Assembly: GCF_900155915.1 (NCBI RefSeq) | Contig: NZ_FTPO01000001.1 | Span: 124,001 to 188,000, forward strand | Origin: Microbacterium sp. RU33B | GTDB taxonomy: Bacteria; Actinomycetota; Actinomycetes; Actinomycetales; Microbacteriaceae | DNA: 64,000 nt | Reading direction: 5' to 3' | In this document: piece by piece, positions 7,821 through 16,182 of the stretch | Position numbering within the stretch: the first letter of the stretch is position 1 | How the letters are laid out: each line of letters begins with the position of its first letter | Notes under the pieces: model-generated | The model's input: only the letters and a program-made list of their open reading frames with translations | Database searches by the model: none | Told to the model about the DNA's origin: nothing | Made by a program: the position numbers and the translations under genes

Positions 7821-9122
7821 ATGCTTCTCGAGCGAGACCTCATCCAGTCCGTCGGCTTCCGCAATGTCCGCGAGGGCGACGAGATCACCGGATTCCAGCT
7901 GCGGCTGCGCATGCCCTCCTACCGCGGCATGGCGGCATCCCTCATCGACGGAGTGGCCGTGCGCGTCGGCGACCTCGTCGACGTGCCCGCCGACGTGCCG
8001 CTGTGGACGCTGCAGGGGAAGACGTACAGGCTCGCCGAGCTGTGGCAGAGCGACGGGGTGCGCTGGCCCCTCGAGGACGCCGCGATCATCACGGTCCCGC
8101 TCGAGGGCGGCCTCCCCGACGGCGTGCACGAAGTGTCGATCGAGCTGCGTCTGCGCATGTCGTACATCCCGGTCGAGCACCAGCCCTCGACCTACCGGGT
8201 CACCAAGCACGTGACCCTCTCGCCCGAGGCGACAGGCGCCCCGTTCCGCTACGGCGTGAGCCTGTACAGCTTCATGACCGACTACGGCACCGTGCTCGAC
8301 CTCGAGACCGCGATGGCCGGCATCGCCGATCTGGGCGCGACCGGCATCGAGATCCTGGGTGAGGGGCACATCCCGAACTATCCGAACCCGTCCGAGGAGT
8401 GGGTGGCCGACTGGTTCCGGCTGCTTCAGAAATATGGACTCGAACCGACGAACTACGGCTCGTGGATCGACACGCGCCTGCACTCGAGCGGGCCGGACGG
8501 GCGCGACATGACCGTCGACGAGGGCGTGCGGCAGCTCCAGCGCGACCTGCGGCTCGCCAAGCGCCTGGGCTTCCGGTTCGTGCGACCGAAGATCGGCGTG
8601 GTCTCCAGCGACCTCGTCCCGCACCCCATCTGGACCGAGGTCGTCGAGGCGTCGCTTCCGCTCGCCGAAGAGCTCGATGTGATCATCTGCCCCGAGATCC
8701 ACTCACCGACCCCGATCACGCACGAGGTCGTCGACGAGTACGTCGAGTTCATCCAGCGCACCGGAACGAAGCACTTCGGCATCCTGATCGACACCGGCAT
8801 CTTCCAGGACCGCCCGATCCCGCTCCGCCCCGGCGAACTGCCCGGCGGTCGGCCGGCGTTCTTGGACGGCATCGGCGTCGACCCCGCCGACTTCGCCGCC
8901 GTCGCGCCATATGTCGTGTTCGTCCAGGCGAAGTTCCACGACATCGACGAGAACCTCGAAGACCAGCAGATCCCCTGGGAGCCGGTGCTGCGCGCGATGC
9001 GGGATGCCGGCTATACGGGCTATCTCTCCAGCGAGTACGAGGGCGAACGCGAGCCGTGGCGCTCGATCGAGCAGGTGCGCCGCCAGCACTCGCTCATGCG
9101 CCAGGTCGCCGACGCGCTCTGA
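7821..9122 (+). CDS. Fused C-glycoside deglycosidase-like protein (beta-type domain + TIM barrel)
   Basis: 433 residues. Residues 1 to about 135 resemble the small beta subunit of C-glycoside deglycosidases (formerly DUF6379). Residues from about 143 onward form a xylose-isomerase-like TIM barrel resembling the alpha subunit. By alignment with the free alpha subunit at 27902, predicted metal and catalytic positions are Glu292 and His294 (CPEIHSP), Asp324 and Glu405 (SSEYEG). The third metal position, usually His in HVHAKF, is Gln369 here (FVQAKFHDID). The family cleaves the C-C bond of 3-keto-C-glycosides; this member may act on a different glycoside. It heads an operon with a second fused protein and glycoside hydrolases. 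Confidence 0.7.
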   Translation: MLLERDLIQSVGFRNVREGDEITGFQLRLRMPSYRGMAASLIDGVAVRVGDLVDVPADVPLWTLQGKTYRLAELWQSDGVRWPLEDAAIITVPLEGGLPDGVHEVSIELRLRMSYIPVEHQPSTYRVTKHVTLSPEATGAPFRYGVSLYSFMTDYGTVLDLETAMAGIADLGATGIEILGEGHIPNYPNPSEEWVADWFRLLQKYGLEPTNYGSWIDTRLHSSGPDGRDMTVDEGVRQLQRDLRLAKRLGFRFVRPKIGVVSSDLVPHPIWTEVVEASLPLAEELDVIICPEIHSPTPITHEVVDEYVEFIQRTGTKHFGILIDTGIFQDRPIPLRPGELPGGRPAFLDGIGVDPADFAAVAPYVVFVQAKFHDIDENLEDQQIPWEPVLRAMRDAGYTGYLSSEYEGEREPWRSIEQVRRQHSLMRQVADAL

Positions 9123-9159
9123 GTGCGGCATCCCGAATCGACATCTAAGGAATACGAGA

Positions 9160-10635
9160 ATGCCCAACGGACTCATCACCGAAGACAGCCTCCGCCCGCA
9201 CGTGGACGGACTCGCGCTGAAGCTCACCCTGCCCTGGTACCGGAGCCTCTGGCTGTCCTCCGTGGGCACCCTGAAGGTCACGATCGACGGGGCCGCGGTG
9301 CCGGCATCCGATCTCGCCTTCGAGCTGACCGGCCAGCGGTACACCCTGGACCAGCTGCCCGAGCAGAGTGAGACGCTCTGGTACCTGCAGGAGCACCCAC
9401 TGCTGATCGTGCGTCGCGACGCGCCGATCACGCTCGGCGAGACGCACGACGTCGAGATCTTCGGCGAGCTGCGTCTGCCGTACATGCAGATCGCGCCGGG
9501 GCAGGACGGCGGACCGGGCATGTACGTCCCGAACATCGTCCGGCAGTCGTTCACACTGACCGCGACCGACGCGGATGCCGCGCCCCTGGCCGTCGTCTCG
9601 GACGTTGCCCCGCCGCCTCCGGCAACGGACGCCGACCCGTTCCAGCTCGGGCTGACGCTGTACTCCGCCAGCGCGGAGTTCCGCGCGGGCTGGTACGACT
9701 TCGACTCGCTGCTCGGCCGCGTCGCCGAACTCGGCATCGGCCCGGGCATCGAGATCGTCGCCTCGCAGGTGCTGCCGACCTACCCGCACGTATCGCCCGA
9801 ATTCATCGCCGACTGGCGGGCGGCGTTCGACAAGTACGGCTTCGACGAGAGCTCGTTCGGGGCGAACCTCGACATGGGCCGCCGCCGCGATCGCGACATG
9901 ACCGACGACGAGGAGTTCGAATTCAGCGAGATCCTCTTCCGGGATGCCGCGGCCCTCGGCTTCCCGCTCGTGCGCATCCAGAGCGCCAAGCCCGCGCTGC
10001 TGCGACGCCTGCTGCCGATCGCCGAGCAGCTGAACCTGAAGCTCGCGTACGAGATCCATGCGCCGATGGGGCCGAACGCGCCTCAGGTGATGAAGGTCCG
10101 CGACGTCTACGCCGAGCTGGACTCGCCGCTGCTCGGGTTCGTCGCGGACTTCTCCTCGACGATGCACGCGATGTCGCCGACCCTCCTGCGAGCCGTGCAG
10201 CGCGCGGGGCTGGACGACGAGGCCGTGGCGAAGCTCCAAGCGATCTGGGCGACCGACGCGTCGATGCAGGAGCGCCAGCAGGAGTTCATCGGCTACCTCA
10301 AGAGCCGCGACTTCGACCCGGGGCGGCTGGGTGCGTTCGCGCACCTCGCGTTCAACATGCACGGGCACGTCGCGCCACAGGAGTGGACGGACATCATGCC
10401 GCAGATCCTGCACGTGCACGCGAAGTTCTACGACATCGACGAGAACGGCCTGGAGCCCGCGATCGATTATCCCGAGCTCGTGCGCGTGTTCGTCGAGGGA
10501 GGATACCGCGGCTACTGGTCGAGCGAATGGGAAGGCCACGCGTTCGCCGAGCTCGGCGAGGTCGATCCGCTCCTCCTGGTGCGCAAACAGCACGACCTGA
10601 TCCGGCGCTCGATGCGGGCGCTGCAGCCGGCATGA
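9160..10635 (+). CDS. Fused C-glycoside deglycosidase, beta-alpha single chain
   Basis: 491 residues. Residues 1-135 closely match the free beta subunit at 29024 ([19 protein letters not shown]; YMQIxPGxDGGPGxYV). A proline-rich linker lies near 150-160. Residues 162-491 closely match the free alpha subunit at 27902. All predicted metal and catalytic residues are kept: Glu298, His300, Asp330, His418/His420 and Glu456. Known CGDs are alpha/beta heteromers that use Mn2+ to split 3-keto-C-glycosides into aglycone and an unsaturated keto-sugar; this appears to be the same machine on one chain. AAGGA at 9147-9151 supports the ATG at 9160. It lies 37 bp after the previous gene. Confidence 0.8.
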   Translation: MPNGLITEDSLRPHVDGLALKLTLPWYRSLWLSSVGTLKVTIDGAAVPASDLAFELTGQRYTLDQLPEQSETLWYLQEHPLLIVRRDAPITLGETHDVEIFGELRLPYMQIAPGQDGGPGMYVPNIVRQSFTLTATDADAAPLAVVSDVAPPPPATDADPFQLGLTLYSASAEFRAGWYDFDSLLGRVAELGIGPGIEIVASQVLPTYPHVSPEFIADWRAAFDKYGFDESSFGANLDMGRRRDRDMTDDEEFEFSEILFRDAAALGFPLVRIQSAKPALLRRLLPIAEQLNLKLAYEIHAPMGPNAPQVMKVRDVYAELDSPLLGFVADFSSTMHAMSPTLLRAVQRAGLDDEAVAKLQAIWATDASMQERQQEFIGYLKSRDFDPGRLGAFAHLAFNMHGHVAPQEWTDIMPQILHVHAKFYDIDENGLEPAIDYPELVRVFVEGGYRGYWSSEWEGHAFAELGEVDPLLLVRKQHDLIRRSMRALQPA

Positions 10636-11567
10636 GCGACGCGGATCAGGGTGCCCTGACAGTGCCCGACTTCCGACGCATGCCCGTCGCGGAGGCGGTC
10701 CGCTGGCTCGCCGAGAACGGGGAGCCAGTCGATCCTCGCGATGACATCGACACCGATTCGTTGAAGCGGCGCTTTCCGCATCTGACGGGCGTCGAGACCG
10801 CCGATCTGAGCATCGAGGGGCCGCAGGGTCGGCTCGTCCCGGCGAGGCTCTACCGGGATCCCGGAACGCCGGCATCCGGTCGTGCCCTCGTGTGGGTGCA
10901 CGGCGGCGCGTTCATCGGCGGACACCTCGACATGCCGGAGGCGCACTGGGTGGCGCACGAGCTGGCAGCGCGCGGCATCCCCGTGCTGTCTGTCGACTAC
11001 GTGAAATGTCTCGGCGACGTCCATTTCCCCGAGCCTTCCGACGACGTGCTGACCGCATGGCGGCACGCCCGCACGCACGCCCTGGGCCTCTTCGGCGTCG
11101 GCGCGGGCGCGCTCGTGCTGGGAGGGGCGAGCGCCGGAGGCAACCTCGCCGCCGGCGTCGTCGCACGACTCCGGGACGCCGGCGAGTCGTTGCCGATGGG
11201 GCTCGTGCTCGTCTATCCGGTGCTCCATCCCAACGGTCCGGAGGCGTCGGATGTCGTCGACACCGCGTCGCCCCACGGGCAGCTCTCCCTCAACTTCGCG
11301 GGCTCGACCGAAGCGCTGCGCAACCCGCACGCGTTCGCCGCCCTCGGACGGGTCGACGCGTTCCCGTCGACGCTCGTGGTGGTGTGCGAGAAGGACGGGC
11401 TGCGCCCCTCGGGCGAGGCCTTCGCCCAGCAACTCCACGACGCGGGCGTCGATGTCATCCTGCGCCTGGAGGGGGGCGCTGACCACGGTCACATCAACGA
11501 ACCCGCCGATCCGACCGCGCTGCCGACGATCGATGCGATCGCGACATGGATCGGCGGGGCTCGATGA
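10632..11567 (+). CDS. Alpha/beta-hydrolase, HSL-type esterase
   Basis: 311 residues. The oxyanion-hole motif HGGAFIGG (90-97) and the nucleophile elbow GGASAGGN with Ser167 identify the hormone-sensitive-lipase/acetyl-esterase class. Asp255 (EKDGLRPS) and His285 or His287 (GADHGHIN) complete the triad. No signal peptide. It overlaps the fused CGD gene by 4 bp (ATGA), so it is in the same operon. A role in removing acyl groups (acetyl, malonyl, galloyl or coumaroyl) from acylated plant glycosides fits the context but is inference. Confidence 0.88.
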   Translation: MSDADQGALTVPDFRRMPVAEAVRWLAENGEPVDPRDDIDTDSLKRRFPHLTGVETADLSIEGPQGRLVPARLYRDPGTPASGRALVWVHGGAFIGGHLDMPEAHWVAHELAARGIPVLSVDYVKCLGDVHFPEPSDDVLTAWRHARTHALGLFGVGAGALVLGGASAGGNLAAGVVARLRDAGESLPMGLVLVYPVLHPNGPEASDVVDTASPHGQLSLNFAGSTEALRNPHAFAALGRVDAFPSTLVVVCEKDGLRPSGEAFAQQLHDAGVDVILRLEGGADHGHINEPADPTALPTIDAIATWIGGAR

Positions 11568-12454
11568 GCGGTGCAATCCACCGGCGTATTCCGACCTACC
11601 CTCAGGCGCGGGTGATCGTCGACAACGACTTCGCCGGTGATCCGGACGGGCTGCTCGCGCTCGCGCATCATCTCCTCGCCGACGGCGCCGTCGTGCGGGG
11701 CATCACGAGCACGGCCATCCCCCGTGCCGGGGAGCCCATGCCCGAGGGCGACACCGCCCGCGACGCCGTGATCGAGCTGCTCGATCGGCTCGGTGTGGCC
11801 GAGCGACCCGTGGTCTCCGCCGACACGACGGCGCGCTTCGCCGATCTCGTCGAGCCGACCGACGGTGCGTGCGTGCTTCTGGAAGAGGCTGCCCGGTACG
11901 ACGATCTGCCCCTCTTCGTATGCGCGGGAGGGCCGCTCACCAACGTCGCGAGCGCCCTGCGCGCCGATCCGACGCTCGCCGAGCGGATGACCGTGGTGTG
12001 GATCGGCGGCGGGAGCCACCCGGAGGGGGCATGGGAGTACAACCTCATGCACGACCTGCCTGCGGCGCAATACGTCTTCAACCACACGCGCGTGCCGATC
12101 ATGCAGGTGCCTCAGGCCGTCTACCGGCAGTGCGCGATGTCGACGGCGGAACTCGAGCACGGGCTGCGCAGCACCGGCGAGTTCGGCCGCTGGCTCTACA
12201 GCCGGTTCACCTCCCCTCCGTCGTTCGTGCGCATCGCGGGCCACTGGCCGATGGGCGACAGTCCGCCCGTGCTCATCACGGCGCTGACGACCGAGTCCAG
12301 CACGTCACGGAAGATCCCCTCTCCGTGGATCGATGACGAGGGCGGGTACGCGACGAATCCCGCGGCCCGTGATCTCGTCGTGTTCGACACGATCGACGTG
12401 AGACTGCTGTTCGCCGATTTCTTCGCGAGGCTGCACCTCGCGGCAGCCGTGTGA
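11564..12454 (+). CDS. Nucleoside hydrolase (inosine-uridine-preferring family)
   Basis: 296 residues. The family's Ca2+-binding N-terminal motif appears as VIVDNDFAGDPDGLLALAHH, and the mid-protein ICAGGPLTNVA-like segment (FVCAGGPLTNVASALR) is also diagnostic. These enzymes hydrolyse the N-glycosidic bond of nucleosides. An upstream in-frame ATG at 11546 exists, but 11564 gives the same 4-bp ATGA overlap used throughout this operon. Its placement between CGD-like genes and GH43 is unusual for nucleoside salvage. It may act on a ribose- or arabinose-like glycoside rather than a nucleoside; that is inference. Confidence 0.85.
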   Translation: MSGAIHRRIPTYPQARVIVDNDFAGDPDGLLALAHHLLADGAVVRGITSTAIPRAGEPMPEGDTARDAVIELLDRLGVAERPVVSADTTARFADLVEPTDGACVLLEEAARYDDLPLFVCAGGPLTNVASALRADPTLAERMTVVWIGGGSHPEGAWEYNLMHDLPAAQYVFNHTRVPIMQVPQAVYRQCAMSTAELEHGLRSTGEFGRWLYSRFTSPPSFVRIAGHWPMGDSPPVLITALTTESSTSRKIPSPWIDDEGGYATNPAARDLVVFDTIDVRLLFADFFARLHLAAAV

Positions 12455-12470
12455 TTCGCCGGGGACGATC

Positions 12471-13934
12471 GTGACCGCCTTCACGAACCCGATCCTGCCC
12501 GGAGACCGCCCTGACCCGGCAGTCATCAAGGTCGGCGACGAGTACTGGCTGACGTACTCCTCCTTCGAGGCCGCGCCGGGGCTGCCGCTGTACCGCTCCG
12601 CCGATCTGGTGAACTGGACGTACGAAACCTCCGCGCTGCCGAATCCCGTCGGCAACACGTTCGCGGTCGATATCGCCGAGCACGACGGTCGCTTCTTCAT
12701 CTACATCCCGTTCATCCCGACGCCGTGGTCGACGCTGACGGAGGCATCGATCTTCGTGATCCACGCTGATGCGATGAGCGGCCCGTGGTCCGAACCGATC
12801 GACCTCGGTGTCCGCGGCGCGATCGACCCGGGCCACATCGTGGGGGAGGACGGTGCACGCTGGCTGTTCACGAGCGGAGTTCGCCGCATCCAGCTCGCCG
12901 ACGACGGGCTGTCGACGGTCGGCGAACTCGAGCGCGTCTACGACGGCTGGCGCTACCCCGACGAGTGGATCACCGAAGCGTATGCACTGGAAGGGCCGAA
13001 GCTGTTCTGGCGCAACGGCTGGGCCTACCTCGTCAGCGCCGTCGGCGGTACCGCCGGGCCGGCAACCGGACACATGGTGATCGTCGCGAGGTCGCGCTCG
13101 GTGGATGGGCCGTGGGAGAACCACCCGCGCAACCCGATCGCCCGCACCGAGGACGCGTCCGAGGCCTGGTGGTCGCGCGGACACGCGACGCTCGTCCCAG
13201 GGCCGACGGGTGATCCTCAGGACTGGTGGATGGTCTCGCACGGCTACGAGAACGGATACCGCACCCTCGGCCGCCAGATCCTGCTCGAGCCCATCCGGTG
13301 GGGCGACGACGACTGGCCCGAGACGGTCGCCCAGGACGTCGGCACACCGATCGAAGCGCCCGGCGCGGCGTCCCCGGCGCCGACACCGGACTTCACCGAC
13401 GACTTCTCCGCGTTCGAGCTCGGCTGTCGCTGGACGTTCCACGCGCCCGGCCGTCGTGAGCTCGAGCGCGTCCGGATCGACGACGGACTGGTGCTGCGGG
13501 GAAAGGGCGGCTCGCCCGCCGACACCTCGCCGCTCGCGATGCTCACCGGCGACCACGCGTACGAGATCGAGGTGGATGTCGAGCTGCTCGGTGAGGCCGA
13601 GGCCGGCGTGCTGCTCTTCTTCAACAACCGGCTCTTCTGCGGCATGGGGATCGACGGAGAGCACATGTCGAGCTATTCGGGCGGCATCCGCACGCACTGG
13701 CGGGAGCCCGCTCCGGCGACCGATCGGATCACGCTGCGGATCCGCAACGACGAGCACATCGTCACGGGCTGGTACCGCATCCCTGGCGGTGAATGGACGC
13801 GGCACGCGATCCGCTACGACACCTCCGGCTATCACGCCAACACCGTCGGCGACCTGCTGAGCCTGCGTCCCGCGCTGTATGCGACGGGTGCGGGTGGGGC
13901 GCGTTTCCGCGAGTTCCGCTACACCGCCTCCTGA
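12471..13934 (+). CDS. Glycoside hydrolase family 43 (xylosidase/arabinofuranosidase type)
   Basis: 487 residues in two parts: an N-terminal five-bladed propeller (about 1-300) and a C-terminal beta-sandwich (about 320-487, DUF1349-like). Catalytic residues by motif are Asp15 (DRPDPAVIK, general base), Asp119 (IDPGHI, pKa modulator) and Glu174 (LEGPKLFW, general acid). No signal peptide, so it likely acts on imported oligosaccharides or glycosides. The GTG start follows GGGGA and lies 16 bp after the nucleoside hydrolase, in the same operon. It probably removes arabinosyl or xylosyl residues. Confidence 0.85.
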   Translation: MTAFTNPILPGDRPDPAVIKVGDEYWLTYSSFEAAPGLPLYRSADLVNWTYETSALPNPVGNTFAVDIAEHDGRFFIYIPFIPTPWSTLTEASIFVIHADAMSGPWSEPIDLGVRGAIDPGHIVGEDGARWLFTSGVRRIQLADDGLSTVGELERVYDGWRYPDEWITEAYALEGPKLFWRNGWAYLVSAVGGTAGPATGHMVIVARSRSVDGPWENHPRNPIARTEDASEAWWSRGHATLVPGPTGDPQDWWMVSHGYENGYRTLGRQILLEPIRWGDDDWPETVAQDVGTPIEAPGAASPAPTPDFTDDFSAFELGCRWTFHAPGRRELERVRIDDGLVLRGKGGSPADTSPLAMLTGDHAYEIEVDVELLGEAEAGVLLFFNNRLFCGMGIDGEHMSSYSGGIRTHWREPAPATDRITLRIRNDEHIVTGWYRIPGGEWTRHAIRYDTSGYHANTVGDLLSLRPALYATGAGGARFREFRYTAS

Positions 13935-13967
13935 GCTCCACCGCGATTCGCGCGAGGGGGCGGCCGG

Positions 13968-16103
13968 TCAGCGGACCTGCAGGCGAACCGGAACGGTGCG
14001 CTCCAGCGCTCCTCCGACGTGCATCACGAACGCACCCGGCTCGACGGCGAACCGACCGTCGGCGAGCCAGAAGCCCAGCTGCTCGGGGCCGATCTCGAAG
14101 GACAGGGTCGCGGTCTCGCCCGCGGCGAACGTCCGGCGCCGGAACGCGACCAGTCGCCGGACGGGGGGAGCGATACTCGCGACGACGTCCTCGACGTAGA
14201 CCTGCACGACCTCGTCGCCGGCTCGCGCGGAGGTGTTCGTCACCTCCACCTCGAGCGTGACCGCCTCATCCGCCGCGATCTCCGCGGACGACACGCGCGG
14301 CTGTCCGTACGAGAAGGTCGCATAGCCCGATCCGTGCCCGAACGAGAACTGGGGGCCGAGATCGAGGTCGAGGTACTTGGAGGTGTACTTCTCCTGCACG
14401 TTCGCGGGTCCCTCCAGCGCGACGTCGACCGACTCGAGCGTCATGGTGCCGCGCACGGCAGCCGGCCGGCCGGTGTTCTCGTGGGCGTAGTGCACCGGCA
14501 CCTGGCCCGCGGATCGGGGAAAGGACATGGGCAGTCGTCCTGCGGGCTCCTGATCGCCCAGCAGCAGGTCGACGATCGCCGCCGGCGCCTCCGTGCCCCC
14601 GTGCCAGACCTCCAGAACGGCCGGCGCCTCATCGATCCAGTCCGCGACGACGAGGGGACGGCCGTTCGCGAGCACGACCACGAAGGGAATGCCGGTCCCC
14701 GCGATCGCGCGGATGAGGTCGGCCTGCCGTCCGGGCAGTCGCAGGTCGCTGCGTGACGCAGCCTCGCCCGACAGGGACGAGGGTTCGCCGACGCACACGA
14801 CCACGACATCGGCTTCGAGAGCTGCGGTCGCGACCGCATCGACGTCGTCGTGCCGGTCGCCGAAGAACGACACGCCCTCCTCCACGATGACCTCGATGTC
14901 GTCGCGTGCCCGCAGTGCGTCGGCGATGCTCGAGGAACGGGCCGAGAAGCTCTGTGCCCACGCCCCCAAGTGATCGGTGGATGTCGCGTACGGGCCGGTG
15001 AGCAGGACTCGCGAACCCGTCGACAGCGGCAGCGTCCCGTCGTTCTGCAGCAGGACCGCGGAGCGGGCGGCTGCGCGCCGAGCCTGTGCACGCGTCGCGT
15101 CGGTCGGCTCGACTCGCTCGGCGGCCTCGTCGACGTACGGCCGCTCGAACAGGCCGAGGGCTTCCTTGACGCCGAGCACCCGGGCCACCGCGTCGTCGAG
15201 TCGCGCGGGATCCAAGGTCGAGGCATCCCACGCGATCGCCGACGGCGCGCCGCCCATCTCGACATCCACTCCCGCCGCATAGGCCATCCGCACAGCATCA
15301 TCGATGGTCTCGGCCACGCGGTGCGGCACCAGGTTCGCGACGCCGTCCGCGTCGCCGACAACGAGGCCGTCGAAGCCCCACTCATCCTTGAGGATGCCTG
15401 TCAGCAGGGCGCCGTTCGCGTGCATGGGCACGCCGGCGACCGTGTTGAAGGAGGCCATCACCGCCGCGACATCGGCCCTCACCGCTGCCCTGAACGGCTC
15501 GAGGTACACGTTGCGCAGCCTCTGAGCCGACATGTCGACGGAGTTGTAGTCCCGTCCTCCGTCCGGCTGGCCATAGGCCACGAAGTGCTTGGCGGTCGCA
15601 GCCAGAGTTCCCGGCCGAGACAAGTCCTGCTCCTGGTAGCCGCGCACCATCGCGTTCCCCATCACCGACGTCACGTGGACGTCCTCGCCGAACCCCTCGA
15701 CGACCCTGCCCCACCGCGGGTCGCGCGACACGTCGATCATCGGGGAGAACGTCCACGTCACTCCGCCCGAGCGTGCTTCGACTGCCGCGGTGCGTGCGAG
15801 TCGCTCGACCATATCGGGGTCGAACGACGCCGCCTGCGCGAGCGGCACCGGAGCGATGGTGCGCTGGCCGTGGATGACATCGAGGCCGATAAGGATCGGG
15901 ATGCCCAGGCGGGTCCCCTCGACTGCCTCGCGCTGCAAGGCATTCGATGCTGCCGCCGATTGCGGCCAGAACACCGCCCCGATGCCCGCGCGGACCAATG
16001 CCGCGGCCTCTTCGTGCCGAGGCCGGTAGACGATCTGCAGCTGTCCCAGCTTCTCCTGGGGACTCATCTGCGAGAGGAGTTCTCGGATGCGTGAGCTGAT
16101 CAT
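13968..16103 (-). CDS. Glycoside hydrolase family 3 beta-glycosidase
   Basis: 711 residues. Domain order is the GH3 TIM barrel, the alpha/beta sandwich and a C-terminal fibronectin-III-like domain (last 70 or so residues). Motifs are FSPMIDVSRDPRWGRVVEGF, KHFVAYG (172-178) and the nucleophile Asp251 in GLVVGDADGV, where the usual SDW is GDA. It has no signal peptide, so it is intracellular and probably hydrolyses imported glucosides or xylosides. The ATG at 16103 is preceded by AAAGG. It lies downstream of the sugar-binding lipoprotein gene on the same strand, separated by a strong hairpin. Confidence 0.9.
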   Translation of the reverse strand: MISSRIRELLSQMSPQEKLGQLQIVYRPRHEEAAALVRAGIGAVFWPQSAAASNALQREAVEGTRLGIPILIGLDVIHGQRTIAPVPLAQAASFDPDMVERLARTAAVEARSGGVTWTFSPMIDVSRDPRWGRVVEGFGEDVHVTSVMGNAMVRGYQEQDLSRPGTLAATAKHFVAYGQPDGGRDYNSVDMSAQRLRNVYLEPFRAAVRADVAAVMASFNTVAGVPMHANGALLTGILKDEWGFDGLVVGDADGVANLVPHRVAETIDDAVRMAYAAGVDVEMGGAPSAIAWDASTLDPARLDDAVARVLGVKEALGLFERPYVDEAAERVEPTDATRAQARRAAARSAVLLQNDGTLPLSTGSRVLLTGPYATSTDHLGAWAQSFSARSSSIADALRARDDIEVIVEEGVSFFGDRHDDVDAVATAALEADVVVVCVGEPSSLSGEAASRSDLRLPGRQADLIRAIAGTGIPFVVVLANGRPLVVADWIDEAPAVLEVWHGGTEAPAAIVDLLLGDQEPAGRLPMSFPRSAGQVPVHYAHENTGRPAAVRGTMTLESVDVALEGPANVQEKYTSKYLDLDLGPQFSFGHGSGYATFSYGQPRVSSAEIAADEAVTLEVEVTNTSARAGDEVVQVYVEDVVASIAPPVRRLVAFRRRTFAAGETATLSFEIGPEQLGFWLADGRFAVEPGAFVMHVGGALERTVPVRLQVR

Positions 16104-16131
16104 GCGGGGTGCCTTTTCGAAGACGAATGAG

Positions 16132-16164
16132 CCGCAGCCCAGAGACGAGGTCTCTGGGCTGCGG
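16132..16164 (-). terminator. Perfect 15-bp hairpin between SBP and GH3 genes
   Basis: Arms CCGCAGCCCAGAGAC (16132-16146) and GTCTCTGGGCTGCGG (16150-16164) are perfect complements around a 3-nt loop. It lies 18 bp downstream of the lipoprotein stop on the minus strand and lacks a long U-run. It more likely protects or attenuates the transcript, leaving more binding protein than GH3, than acts as a full terminator. Confidence 0.65.
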
Positions 16165-16182
16165 CGGGAGGTGGGACGGGGA

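Noticed and set aside
9145-10875. 576-codon minus-strand open frame opposite the fused CGD gene
   Set aside because: Antisense shadow; the sense protein matches two free subunits encoded elsewhere in this window.
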